Shown here piece after piece: positions 1 through 6,035 of a DNA stretch of 6,612 nucleotides; the first letter of the stretch is position 1; the number at the start of each line of letters is the position of its first letter. A program made the position numbers and the translations under genes. The stretch is from contig JAFAAV010000111.1 in assembly GCA_023426375.1 (NCBI GenBank), positions 1 to 6,612 of the forward strand, in the 5' to 3' direction. The DNA is from Actinomycetes bacterium. Its GTDB lineage: Bacteria > Actinomycetota > Actinomycetes > Actinomycetales > Micrococcaceae. The notes under the pieces were generated by a model. The model did not search any database and was not told where the DNA came from. It saw only the letters and a list, made by a program, of their open reading frames with translations.

Positions 1-1
1 G

Positions 2-229
2 GCGGACACGTTGATGTTCATCGTGCCAGCCACAACAATTGATCGGGGATGTCCGAACCATATCCTTCTGCGTGGCCCGGATCTTGGCCTGTCGAGAGCG
101 ACGTTCGCTATGACGGAGTAACCTCGGACAGTCACTCGAGATCGTGTGGTTGGCCACATCGGTACTGTCGACGCGCAAACTATGCGAGAAGTCGAGCAGT
201 GGTTGCGCGACTTTCTTGCGCTTCCCTGA
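2..229 (+). pseudogene. PemK/MazF-family toxin, 5'-truncated by window edge and interrupted by an in-frame TAA
   Basis: Reading from position 2, the frame encodes a segment beginning ADTLMFIVPATT and running through a GLSRATFAMTE stretch to a TAA at 119-121. The same frame then continues as PRTVTRDRVVGHIGTVD and ends EQWLRDFLALP before TGA at 227-229. Read across the stop, this matches from memory the C-terminal two thirds of actinobacterial PemK/MazF endoribonuclease toxins, where the motif is normally AMTEQPRT. The TAA therefore sits exactly at the conserved Gln codon, and one C-to-T change (CAA to TAA) would explain it. MazF-type toxins cleave mRNA and are neutralised by an upstream antitoxin, which is not visible here. 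Stopping at 119 removes 35 residues, including the final helix, and probably abolishes activity. The start lies outside the window. A sequencing error is the main alternative. Confidence 0.8.
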
Positions 230-245
230 GGAAATCCAACGAATG

Positions 246-284
246 AATCAGCCGACCAGTGAGTAAACCACTGATCGGCTGATT
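246..284 (-). terminator. Hairpin terminator of the PspC-domain gene, possibly bidirectional
   Basis: A 16-bp inverted repeat has arms at 246-261 and 269-284 and a 7-nt loop. In minus-strand RNA all pairs form, one of them a G-U wobble; in plus-strand RNA that pair becomes a C/A mismatch. It starts 14 nt after the stop of the minus-strand PspC-domain gene. The sequence after the stem is only moderately U-rich, so this is a strong stem with a weak tail. It also lies 16 nt past the end of the plus-strand toxin remnant and may serve both convergent genes. Confidence 0.75.
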
Positions 285-298
285 GACTGCCATACTTC

Positions 299-538
299 CT
301 ACTTTCGCAGTGACTTCTCCAGCGGGATGCTGCCGTCCTGCCACGGCAGAACTGCCCAGGCCAGTAGGTACACCGCGATGCCGATGACCGGCAGGAGGAA
401 CGACAACAGGATCAGCAGGCGCACCACCCACACGTTGACGCCGACCTTCGCGGAGAGACCTCCGCCGATGCCCGCGACGAGTCGCTGGGGGCCGCGTCGG
501 AAACCGAGACTGCGCATGGATTCAAAGAATGAGTTCAT
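299..538 (-). CDS. PspC-domain small membrane protein
   Basis: This 79-aa protein has the PspC domain over roughly residues 13-67. It opens with an RRGPQRLVAGIGGG segment, which is the usual R-x-x-x-x-x-x-x-GV/I-x-GG-L signature, followed by a VNVWVVRLL turn. A long hydrophobic segment (about residues 37-66) then ends in WAVLPW. PspC was first known from the phage-shock response; stand-alone short PspC proteins are common in actinobacteria and are taken to sit in the cytoplasmic membrane and sense or buffer envelope stress. The ATG at 536-538 gives the full domain. No strong Shine-Dalgarno is visible, and Met8 is an alternative start. The gene is monocistronic and ends in a strong hairpin. 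A specific partner or ligand cannot be inferred. Confidence 0.85.
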   Translation of the reverse strand: MNSFFESMRSLGFRRGPQRLVAGIGGGLSAKVGVNVWVVRLLILLSFLLPVIGIAVYLLAWAVLPWQDGSIPLEKSLRK

Positions 539-640
539 CCATCAAGCCTACGCAGTATTGGACGCCACGACAGTGGGGGTGACCCTCGGAAGTCACTGAG
601 TTCACCTAGAATCCTTGCGCATTAGACAGGGCGCCGAGTA

Positions 641-660
641 CCGGAACACCTCCGGGGTGT
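641..660. repeat. Two interlocked 5-bp inverted repeats (A-B-A'-B')
   Basis: Four contiguous pentamers read CCGGA, ACACC, TCCGG, GGTGT. The first and third are reverse complements, as are the second and fourth. The block lies 73-92 bp upstream of the glycosylase start, in the spacer between divergent genes. In RNA the two hairpins exclude each other; in DNA they are overlapping palindromes that could be a regulator site. Function is inferred only from position and symmetry. Confidence 0.4.
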
Positions 661-732
661 AATGCATGTCCGAGGGGAACCGTACCGTGGAGCCATGAAC
701 CGACCCGGACCGTCCAGTATTGATTTGAGCAC

Positions 733-1935
733 GTGATGACTGCGCCCGAAATCCGTACCCCTCGCAACATCAGTCTGCCGACCGCACGGCGTATTGCGTT
801 GGCAGCACAGGGGTTTCTGGATCCGCGTCCGGAGTCCGGGCAGGTCACCGCCCGTCATCTCCGACGCGTGATCAACAGGGTAGGTGTCATCCAGATTGAC
901 TCGGTGAACGTGCTGACTCGCAGTCAATACTTGCCATTTTTCTCGCGCCTCGGAAGTTACGACAGAGCCAAACTGGATCAACTCCGGGACCGCAAACCTC
1001 GGCGTCTGGTTGAGTACTGGGCGCACGAAGCCAGCCTGATCCCTCCAGAGACTTGGCCGTTGCTGAGGTTCCGAATGGAACGGGCCAAGCACGAAGCCTG
1101 GGGAGGCATGCGCCGCATTCATCAGGAGCATCCAGAACTGGTGCAACTGGTCCTCGCGGAAGTCACCGAACGCGGCCCCTTAACGGCCAGGCAGTGTGAC
1201 GTAGCAATGACCGTGGACATTCCCCGCCGAGAAGATGCTTGGGGCTGGAATTGGTCTGCCGTCAAGAGCGCTCTCGAGTACCTTTTCTGGGCCGGTGAAA
1301 TCACGAGTGCAGGACGGAACGCGCAGTTCGAACGTACTTACGTCCTGCCAGAGCATCTCGATCTGTCTCGAGAACCAGTGGATTCGGAGCAAGCCCATCG
1401 TGAGTTGGTTCGCATTGCAGCACGTGCCCATGGCATTGGGACGGCGCGGTGCCTGCGCGATTACTTCCGCCTGGGCGCTGCCGAAACCAGTCGCGCACTG
1501 GCCTCGCTGGTCGCTGACGGGGACTTGGAGATCGTGACGGTCCCTGGTTGGTCGGACCTCGTCTATTTGGACACCTCGGCGCGAATCCCACGAAAGGCGC
1601 ACGTGGAAGCTCTCCTGAGTCCCTTCGACTCGCTGATCTGGCAGCGGGAACGCACCGAGGCACTGTTCGGAATGCGTTACCGCTTGGAGATCTACACCCC
1701 CGCTCATCGCCGCATCCACGGGTATTACGTACTGCCATTCCTTTTCGGAGACGCATTAGTGGCCCGGGTGGACCTGAAAGCAGACCGAGCCTCCGGCCGT
1801 CTTCTGATTAAGCAATGCACGTGGGAGCCCGCTGCGCCGGCTGAAGCCCTTCCCGCGCTAGACCATCATCTGCAGTCGCTAGCGGACTGGCTGGGGCTCG
1901 ATGAGGTCATCGAGCCCCAGGCGGGTACCCAGTAG
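733..1935 (+). CDS. YcaQ/AlkX-like winged-helix DNA glycosylase (HTH_42 family)
   Basis: This 400-aa protein has the length and features of the HTH_42 (formerly DUF1006) family, which includes E. coli YcaQ/AlkX and Streptomyces AlkZ. These monofunctional glycosylases remove bulky N-alkylated purines and unhook interstrand crosslinks. The catalytic Q-x-Q/D motif is at residues 54-56 as Q-I-D, the form associated with the YcaQ-like branch rather than the Q-x-Q of AlkZ antibiotic self-resistance enzymes. Other family blocks are EYWAHEASLIP (94-104) and LLSPFDSLIW (294-303), then EALFG (309-313) and GYYVLPF (330-336). The start is GTG at 733 or ATG at 736; a TGA just upstream in frame (721-723) excludes an earlier start, and the Shine-Dalgarno is weak. 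The next glycosylase gene follows after 15 bp, so the two are probably co-transcribed. The family call is firm; the substrate is inferred. Confidence 0.88.
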   Translation: MMTAPEIRTPRNISLPTARRIALAAQGFLDPRPESGQVTARHLRRVINRVGVIQIDSVNVLTRSQYLPFFSRLGSYDRAKLDQLRDRKPRRLVEYWAHEASLIPPETWPLLRFRMERAKHEAWGGMRRIHQEHPELVQLVLAEVTERGPLTARQCDVAMTVDIPRREDAWGWNWSAVKSALEYLFWAGEITSAGRNAQFERTYVLPEHLDLSREPVDSEQAHRELVRIAARAHGIGTARCLRDYFRLGAAETSRALASLVADGDLEIVTVPGWSDLVYLDTSARIPRKAHVEALLSPFDSLIWQRERTEALFGMRYRLEIYTPAHRRIHGYYVLPFLFGDALVARVDLKADRASGRLLIKQCTWEPAAPAEALPALDHHLQSLADWLGLDEVIEPQAGTQ

Positions 1936-1950
1936 AGACATACTGGACTC

Positions 1951-2805
1951 ATGCCGGAACTGCCTGAATTATACGCAGCCGTCGATCAACTCCGGGACCG
2001 CCTTGTAGGGCGCAGCCTCCGGGATTTCCACGTGGCCGCTTTTAGCGTCCTGAAAACTGCGGAACCGTCCCACACCTCCCTTGCTGGGCGGAAGCTGACA
2101 GGGGTGTCGCGCCGAGGGAAATTCCTATTGCTCGAAGCAGAAGGGCGATTCGCGGTCACGCACCTAGCTCTGGCAGGTTGGCTGAAACTGGGGGAGAGAC
2201 AACCCGGCGAAAGGCCCCCGGCCAGGTCCGGTCCGCTGGCCGTGCGGTTGGATTTCGACGACGGCGCTCGCCTCGACCTCACGGAGCAAGGCAAACGGAA
2301 GAGCATGGCTCTCTGGATCACCGACGATCCAAACTCACTGGAGCGCATCAAGCGTTTGGGCCCGGAAGCCGATGCGGTCACCGTAGAAGAACTCTCCGAG
2401 ATGCTCGGTGCAACGTCCTCACGGCTGAAGACGGTCTTGACGGATCAAACTGTGATGGCAGGCAACGGCAATGCGTGGTCGGACGAAATCCTGCACCGCG
2501 CCAAACTCTCACCGTTCGCCGCCGCCAATAAATTGAACATGGAACAGGCCAGAACTCTCCATACGGCAGTCCAAGAGGTGCTGGCCGAGGTCCGTGACGC
2601 TCTGACCAATGTGCCGTTGGATCGCATCAAAGCGAAGAAGAAGTCATTGTTTGGAGTCCATGACCGGACGGGGCAAGCCTGCCCGGTCTGCGGTGCCACG
2701 GTGGCGGAAGTGTCCTACGTGGATCGCTCACTGCAGTACTGTCCCTCGTGCCAAACCGGTGGCAAAAAGCTCAGCGATCGCCGGATGGACCGACTGCTCA
2801 AATAG
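1951..2805 (+). CDS. Fpg/Nei-family DNA glycosylase/AP lyase
   Basis: This 284-aa protein starts MPELPE, giving the N-terminal Pro2 nucleophile and Glu3 of bifunctional Fpg/Nei enzymes, which excise oxidised bases and nick the AP site. Lys57, the conserved catalytic lysine, lies in SRRGKFLL. The helix-two-turn-helix domain (about 150-215) includes VMAGNGNAWSDEIL. The C-terminal zinc finger has two CxxC pairs: Cys244 and Cys247 (CPVC) and Cys264 and Cys267 (CPSCQ), with the DNA-contacting Arg259. The usual HLGMSG and DPR-x-FG lesion-probe loops are replaced by HLALAG (71-76) and TEQGKRKSM (111-119). I recall similar changes in a wide actinobacterial subfamily annotated only as Fpg/Nei, so specificity may differ from 8-oxoguanine. 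The start is fixed by Pro2. It probably shares an operon with the preceding glycosylase. Confidence 0.93.
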   Translation: MPELPELYAAVDQLRDRLVGRSLRDFHVAAFSVLKTAEPSHTSLAGRKLTGVSRRGKFLLLEAEGRFAVTHLALAGWLKLGERQPGERPPARSGPLAVRLDFDDGARLDLTEQGKRKSMALWITDDPNSLERIKRLGPEADAVTVEELSEMLGATSSRLKTVLTDQTVMAGNGNAWSDEILHRAKLSPFAAANKLNMEQARTLHTAVQEVLAEVRDALTNVPLDRIKAKKKSLFGVHDRTGQACPVCGATVAEVSYVDRSLQYCPSCQTGGKKLSDRRMDRLLK

Positions 2806-2810
2806 AGATC

Positions 2811-2830
2811 ACCAAGACCAAGACCAAGAC
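2811..2830. repeat. Short tandem hexamer, (ACCAAG)x3.3
   Basis: Three perfect copies of ACCAAG plus a partial copy follow the stop codon of the Fpg/Nei-like gene by 5 bp. The repeat lies in the 73-bp gap between convergent genes. No clear intrinsic terminator is seen in this gap; only a weak 5-bp GGTGA/TCACC pairing follows. It is probably a replication-slippage product. Confidence 0.6.
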
Positions 2831-2878
2831 GGTGACGTCGCGCTAATTCACCAGGGCTAACTCGTTCCGAGCACAGTC

Positions 2879-3826
2879 TCAAGAGCTCGTGAACCGCCTT
2901 CGATACGACGTCGGCGTCGTCCCGTAACTGGCCACGAAGCTCTGCCGGAACGTCACCGGATTACCGAACCCGCAGGCCCGGGCAATCCGGGCGACCGACC
3001 ACGGCGTCGTCTCGAGGAGGGTTCTTGCCTCGTCGAGTCGGCGAGCGGTCACCCATTTGGCCGGCGTCGTGCCCGTCGTCTCGCGGAAGCGACGCGTGAA
3101 GTTCCGCTTGCTCATGCGCGCCCGCTCCGCCAGTTCATCAACCGACAACGATTGATCCAGGTTGGCCAGTACCCAATCGATGATCTCGCTGATCGGCCCT
3201 TGCCCCTGTTGAACGGGTAGCGGGCGCTCGATGTACTGCGCCTGCCCGCCCTCCCTATGGGGCGCAATCACCAGGTGGCGTGCCACTCGTGCGGCGGCAG
3301 CAGTGCCGAGGTGACTCCGGACGATGTGCAGACACGCATCCAACGCGGATGCCGTGCCTGCCGAGGTCAGCACGTCCTGGTGATCGATGTACAACGCATC
3401 CGTTTCCACGACCACCCGCGGAAATCGTTGCCTGAACTGATCGGCACCGGCCCAGTGCGTGACGGCCGTCCTGCCATCCAACACGCCCGACGCCGCCACC
3501 GGGAACGCGCCCAGACACAGCCCCGCAACACTCGCGCCGCGCTCGTGCGACGCACGAATCAGACCCGTGACGTCGTGCGACGGGGGACAGAAGTCCGATC
3601 GCCACGCCGGGAACACCAGCAGGTCCGCCGACGCCGCCGCATCCGGTCCCGCAAGATCGGCCAGTACCAGACCCTCGGCGGTGCGTACGGGCTGGCCGTC
3701 CTCGCTCCACACGGTGACGGTCCAGTCTTCTGCGAGCCCCTGCCGCGACACCTCGCCGAAAACCTCCAGCGGCACAGCCGCGTGGAACATGGTGATGCCC
3801 TCGAACACGTGCACGGCGATTCTCAT
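2879..3826 (-). CDS. GlxA-family AraC-type transcriptional regulator with DJ-1/PfpI-like domain
   Basis: The 315-aa product has an N-terminal DJ-1/PfpI (class I glutamine amidotransferase-like) sensor domain over about residues 1-170. It starts MRIAVHVFEG and carries a nucleophile-elbow-like VAGLCLGAFPVAASG with Cys104, then TAVTHWAGADQF. The C-terminal AraC DNA-binding domain (about 215-315) contains two helix-turn-helix units: LSVDELAERARMSKRNF and WSVARIARACGFGNPVTFRQ. I prefer ATG at 3824-3826, since the domain begins there and a GGGA lies just upstream; an in-frame GTG at 3866-3868 would add 14 unconserved-looking residues and lacks a ribosome site. It is divergent from the isochorismatase-family hydrolase and probably controls it. 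The DJ-1-like domain in this family acts as a ligand sensor rather than an enzyme; the ligand is unknown. Confidence 0.92.
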   Translation of the reverse strand: MRIAVHVFEGITMFHAAVPLEVFGEVSRQGLAEDWTVTVWSEDGQPVRTAEGLVLADLAGPDAAASADLLVFPAWRSDFCPPSHDVTGLIRASHERGASVAGLCLGAFPVAASGVLDGRTAVTHWAGADQFRQRFPRVVVETDALYIDHQDVLTSAGTASALDACLHIVRSHLGTAAAARVARHLVIAPHREGGQAQYIERPLPVQQGQGPISEIIDWVLANLDQSLSVDELAERARMSKRNFTRRFRETTGTTPAKWVTARRLDEARTLLETTPWSVARIARACGFGNPVTFRQSFVASYGTTPTSYRRRFTSS

Positions 3827-3875
3827 TTTGTCCCGATTCCATCGACAGTGTGCTCTTGTGCCACTCACGGTATCT

Positions 3876-3913
3876 CAGATGGAGCGGAACGATGGTGTGT
3901 AGTGATCCATCTG
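3876..3913. promoter_or_regulatory. Candidate operator: 8-bp inverted repeat in the divergent spacer
   Basis: CAGATGGA (3876-3883) and TCCATCTG (3906-3913) are perfect reverse complements separated by 22 bp. The half-site centres are 30 bp apart, close to three helical turns, so both face the same side of the DNA. The element sits between the GlxA-type regulator and the hydrolase, where an autoregulated AraC-family protein would be expected to bind. Binding is inferred. AraC-family proteins often use direct repeats, which lowers confidence. No convincing -35/-10 pair could be placed. Confidence 0.4.
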
Positions 3914-3929
3914 GTTGCCCACTGTTAGC

Positions 3930-3934
3930 AAGGA
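3930..3934 (+). promoter_or_regulatory. Shine-Dalgarno of the hydrolase gene
   Basis: AAGGA lies 8 nt before the ATG at 3943. This supports that start over in-frame upstream codons, whose translation has no family resemblance. Confidence 0.75.
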
Positions 3935-3942
3935 AAAATCTC

Positions 3943-4560
3943 ATGACCGCACCCCGCCGCGCACTGATCCTGGTCGATATTCAGCAGGAGTACTTCGAGG
4001 GCCCGCTGGCCATCAAGTACCCGCCGAGCGATGAGTCTGTGGCCAATGTTCTCCGTGCCGTGGACACCGCCGAGCAGGTTGGTATGCCCATCGCGGTCAT
4101 TCAGCACGTGGCTCCCGAGGGCTTCCCGGTCTTCGCCGAGGGATCGAACGGACAAGAGCTCCACCCGGACGTTGCCGCACGACTCGGAAATTCTTGGAAG
4201 CACGCAACCAAGTCTTTCGCGAGCATCTTCCCCGAAACCGACCTTGATGGATGGGTCCTTGAGAACCAGATCGAGGCCATCACACTGGTCGGTTATATGA
4301 CCAACAACTGCATTTTGGGCACCGCCGTGGACGCAGAGCCGCGCGGACTGACAGTCGAAGTCCTCTCGGACGCCACGGGAGCCATTGCCTTGTCCAACGC
4401 CGCGGGTTCCGCCTCTGCCCAGCAGGTCCACGAGACGCTCATGGCGTTGCTGAACTCGAACTTCGCCGTGGTGACCACGACCGATGACTGGCAGAGCGCC
4501 GTCGTCGACGGAATCGGACTCGAGGGCAGCAACCTGGTGGAATCCGCTATGAACGGCTGA
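3943..4560 (+). CDS. Isochorismatase-family cysteine hydrolase
   Basis: This 205-aa protein has the typical length and catalytic triad of the isochorismatase-like hydrolase superfamily: Asp12 in ALILVDIQQEYF, Lys90 in KHATKSFASIF, and nucleophile Cys123 in VGYMTNNC. The VGYMT segment before the Cys corresponds to the usual cis-peptide loop. Members with the Cys nucleophile hydrolyse small amides and related compounds (nicotinamidase, ureidoacrylate hydrolase and biuret hydrolase types); the actual substrate cannot be read from sequence. The protein is probably cytoplasmic, since no signal peptide is seen. It is divergent from a GlxA-type regulator, a frequent pairing. An LLM monooxygenase follows 60 bp downstream with no visible terminator between, suggesting one transcript. 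True isochorismatase activity in siderophore synthesis is unlikely because no siderophore genes are nearby. Confidence 0.92.
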   Translation: MTAPRRALILVDIQQEYFEGPLAIKYPPSDESVANVLRAVDTAEQVGMPIAVIQHVAPEGFPVFAEGSNGQELHPDVAARLGNSWKHATKSFASIFPETDLDGWVLENQIEAITLVGYMTNNCILGTAVDAEPRGLTVEVLSDATGAIALSNAAGSASAQQVHETLMALLNSNFAVVTTTDDWQSAVVDGIGLEGSNLVESAMNG

Positions 4561-4620
4561 CGACAGACGGTCCAGAAAGCTGCCCCTCAGCAACATCAGA
4601 ACTACCAGAACGGAGTCCCC

Positions 4621-5652
4621 GTGGTTTCCCGAGTACCCCTGTCCGTTGTCGATTTTTCAAGTTTCTACGACAATGAACGTCCCGCCGATGCTTTCCGACG
4701 CTCCGTGGCCATGGCGCAGAAAGCGGAACAACTGGGGTATTCCAGGGTCTGGTATTCGGAGCACCACAACACGTCCTCTGTGGCGTCAGCGGTACCCGCC
4801 CTGGTGATCGCGCACGTTGCCGCTCACACCGCATCGATCCGGCTGGGCGCGGGCGGCGTCATGCTGCCCAACCACTCGCCGTACGTGGTCGCGGAACAGT
4901 TCGGCACTCTCGAGGAGATGTATCCCGGTCGCATTGATCTGGGGTTGGGGCGGGCCCCCGGAACCGACCGGACCACGCTTGCTCGCGCGCTCCGGCGGCC
5001 GGTTAACGGCGCTGAGAATTTCCCGTCCGACATCGTGGAACTGATGCACTATCTCAGGGGAGAGTCACCGTTCCCCGGAATCCAAGCGATCCCGGGTAAG
5101 GGGACCAATGTGCCGCTCTACATTCTCGGTTCGTCGCTGTACGGGGCGCAGCTGGCGGCAAAACTGGGTCTGCCGTATTCGTTCGCTTCGCATCTGTTCC
5201 CGCCGATGCTCGAACAAGCGGTTGCCGTGTACCGGGAAACGTTTGAACCGTCGTCCATGATGTCCGAGCCGTACGTGATCGCGGCGCTCAATGTGACCGC
5301 CACCGACACTGAAGAGGCAGCGAAACGAGTCCACCAGGAGATGGTGCGTCAGCATGTTCTAGCCATGCACTTCAACGGACGTGCGGCCAGTGACGGCGAG
5401 GTCGCCCAGCTGATGGCCTCACCTGCCGGCCAGCACTACGCCTCAATGCTCGATTATTACGGCTATGGAACCGGTGAACAGGTCGCGGACTATCTCCAGA
5501 GCTTCTCGGAACGAGCACAGGCCGATGAGCTCATGCTCTTGGTCAAGGGTCCGACCACGGAGTCCAACAACCAATCCCTGGAACTCATTGCTGAAGCCTG
5601 GGGCTTGGACCCCGCCCAAGCCGCGGGTGATCCAACGACCTGGCGGCGGTGA
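4621..5652 (+). CDS. LLM-class flavin-dependent oxidoreductase (YhbW-like)
   Basis: This 343-aa protein matches the bacterial luciferase-like monooxygenase fold: VPLSVVDFSSF at the first strand, GYSRVWYSEHHN (39-50), IRLGAGGVMLPNHSP (73-87), AEQFGTLEEMYPGR (91-104) and DLGLGRAPGTD (106-116). These blocks are those of the E. coli YhbW-like branch, whose members use reduced FMN and oxygen on small organic substrates that are mostly unknown. The start is GTG at 4621, preceded by GGAG at 4612-4615 with a 5-nt gap. It sits 60 bp behind the hydrolase, probably in the same operon and under the divergent GlxA-type regulator. The gene ends 18 bp from the convergent dodecin gene. No flavin reductase is visible, so reduced flavin must come from elsewhere. 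Confidence 0.92.
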   Translation: MVSRVPLSVVDFSSFYDNERPADAFRRSVAMAQKAEQLGYSRVWYSEHHNTSSVASAVPALVIAHVAAHTASIRLGAGGVMLPNHSPYVVAEQFGTLEEMYPGRIDLGLGRAPGTDRTTLARALRRPVNGAENFPSDIVELMHYLRGESPFPGIQAIPGKGTNVPLYILGSSLYGAQLAAKLGLPYSFASHLFPPMLEQAVAVYRETFEPSSMMSEPYVIAALNVTATDTEEAAKRVHQEMVRQHVLAMHFNGRAASDGEVAQLMASPAGQHYASMLDYYGYGTGEQVADYLQSFSERAQADELMLLVKGPTTESNNQSLELIAEAWGLDPAQAAGDPTTWRR

Positions 5653-5670
5653 TCCATGCCGTGTTTTGTC

Positions 5671-5880
5671 TCAGCTCTCGTGGCGGAAGCCAACCTTGAT
5701 GGTGACCTGCCAATCGGCGACCTTGCCGTCCTTGATGTGGCCGCGAACTGACTGAACCTCGAACCAATCCAGGTTCCGCAGCGATTTGGACGCCTCGGCC
5801 AGCGCGTTGGTGATGGCAGCGTCACTGCCTTCCGGGGAGGTGCCGGCGATTTCGGTGATGTTGTACACGTTGTTGGACAA
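5671..5880 (-). CDS. Dodecin (flavin-binding dodecamer)
   Basis: The 69-aa product reads from TTG at 5878-5880 as MSNNVYNITEIAGTSPEG and so on, the standard dodecin start and length. Dodecins form hollow 12-mers that bind FMN/FAD or CoA and buffer free flavin. Trp39 in NLDWFE is the residue that stacks against the isoalloxazine ring, and Gln58 in DWQVTIKVGF is the second ligand-contacting residue. TTG is chosen because AGGAGG lies 4 nt upstream and homology begins there. An in-frame upstream ATG (5944-5946) would add 22 residues unlike the family and would place the ribosome site inside the gene. The gene converges on the LLM oxidoreductase with only 18 bp between them and no hairpin. Confidence 0.93.
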   Translation of the reverse strand: MSNNVYNITEIAGTSPEGSDAAITNALAEASKSLRNLDWFEVQSVRGHIKDGKVADWQVTIKVGFRHES

Positions 5881-5884
5881 GTTT

Positions 5885-5890
5885 CCTCCT
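5885..5890 (-). promoter_or_regulatory. Shine-Dalgarno of dodecin (decides the TTG start)
   Basis: The minus strand reads AGGAGG followed by AAAC and TTG. This perfect Shine-Dalgarno is the strongest in the window and compensates for the weak TTG initiator. Confidence 0.85.
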
Positions 5891-5920
5891 GAAATGGATA
5901 CCGCTGTCACGGCCGCATGA

Positions 5921-5941
5921 ATTGTATTGCATGTGATGCAA
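5921..5941 (-). promoter_or_regulatory. Candidate dodecin promoter -10 with abutting palindrome
   Basis: On the minus strand TACAAT (5926-5921), one base off the consensus -10, lies about 40 bp before the TTG start. Directly upstream is a perfect palindrome TTGCAT-CAC-ATGCAA (5941-5927). It occupies the spacer between -10 and -35, a typical repressor position. No good -35 is seen. Promoter and operator roles are inferred. Confidence 0.45.
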
Positions 5942-6035
5942 GCCACACTATCGGATGGCTTGGGCGGGTGCAGGAGGGGCGGCGAAGTCTCGGGGGAGGA
6001 AACTGCGGATAATTTCCCCTGGGCGGGGTTTATGG

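Noticed and set aside
49..246. A 65-codon plus-strand frame starting ATG at 49
   Set aside because: It overlaps the toxin remnant in another frame; its translation (Ser/Arg/Trp-rich, with no family resemblance) looks like a shadow, whereas the position-2 frame matches PemK/MazF on both sides of the TAA.
2811..2830. ACCAAG repeats as a CRISPR-like or phase-variable element
   Set aside because: Only three hexamer copies, outside any reading frame and with no spacers; too short to be more than a slippage product.
3257..3928. Long 223-codon plus-strand frame opposite the GlxA-type regulator
   Set aside because: The translation is rich in Arg and His with no domain, typical of the antisense of a high-GC gene; the minus-strand regulator is clearly real over the same bases.
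3850..3942. N-terminal extension of the hydrolase by 31 codons
   Set aside because: The extension has no family similarity, while AAGGA 8 nt before ATG 3943 gives a normal start immediately before the conserved first strand.
5881..5946. 22-residue N-terminal extension of dodecin from ATG 5944-5946
   Set aside because: It would contain the AGGAGG ribosome site inside the gene and has no counterpart in dodecins; the TTG start restores the exact family length.
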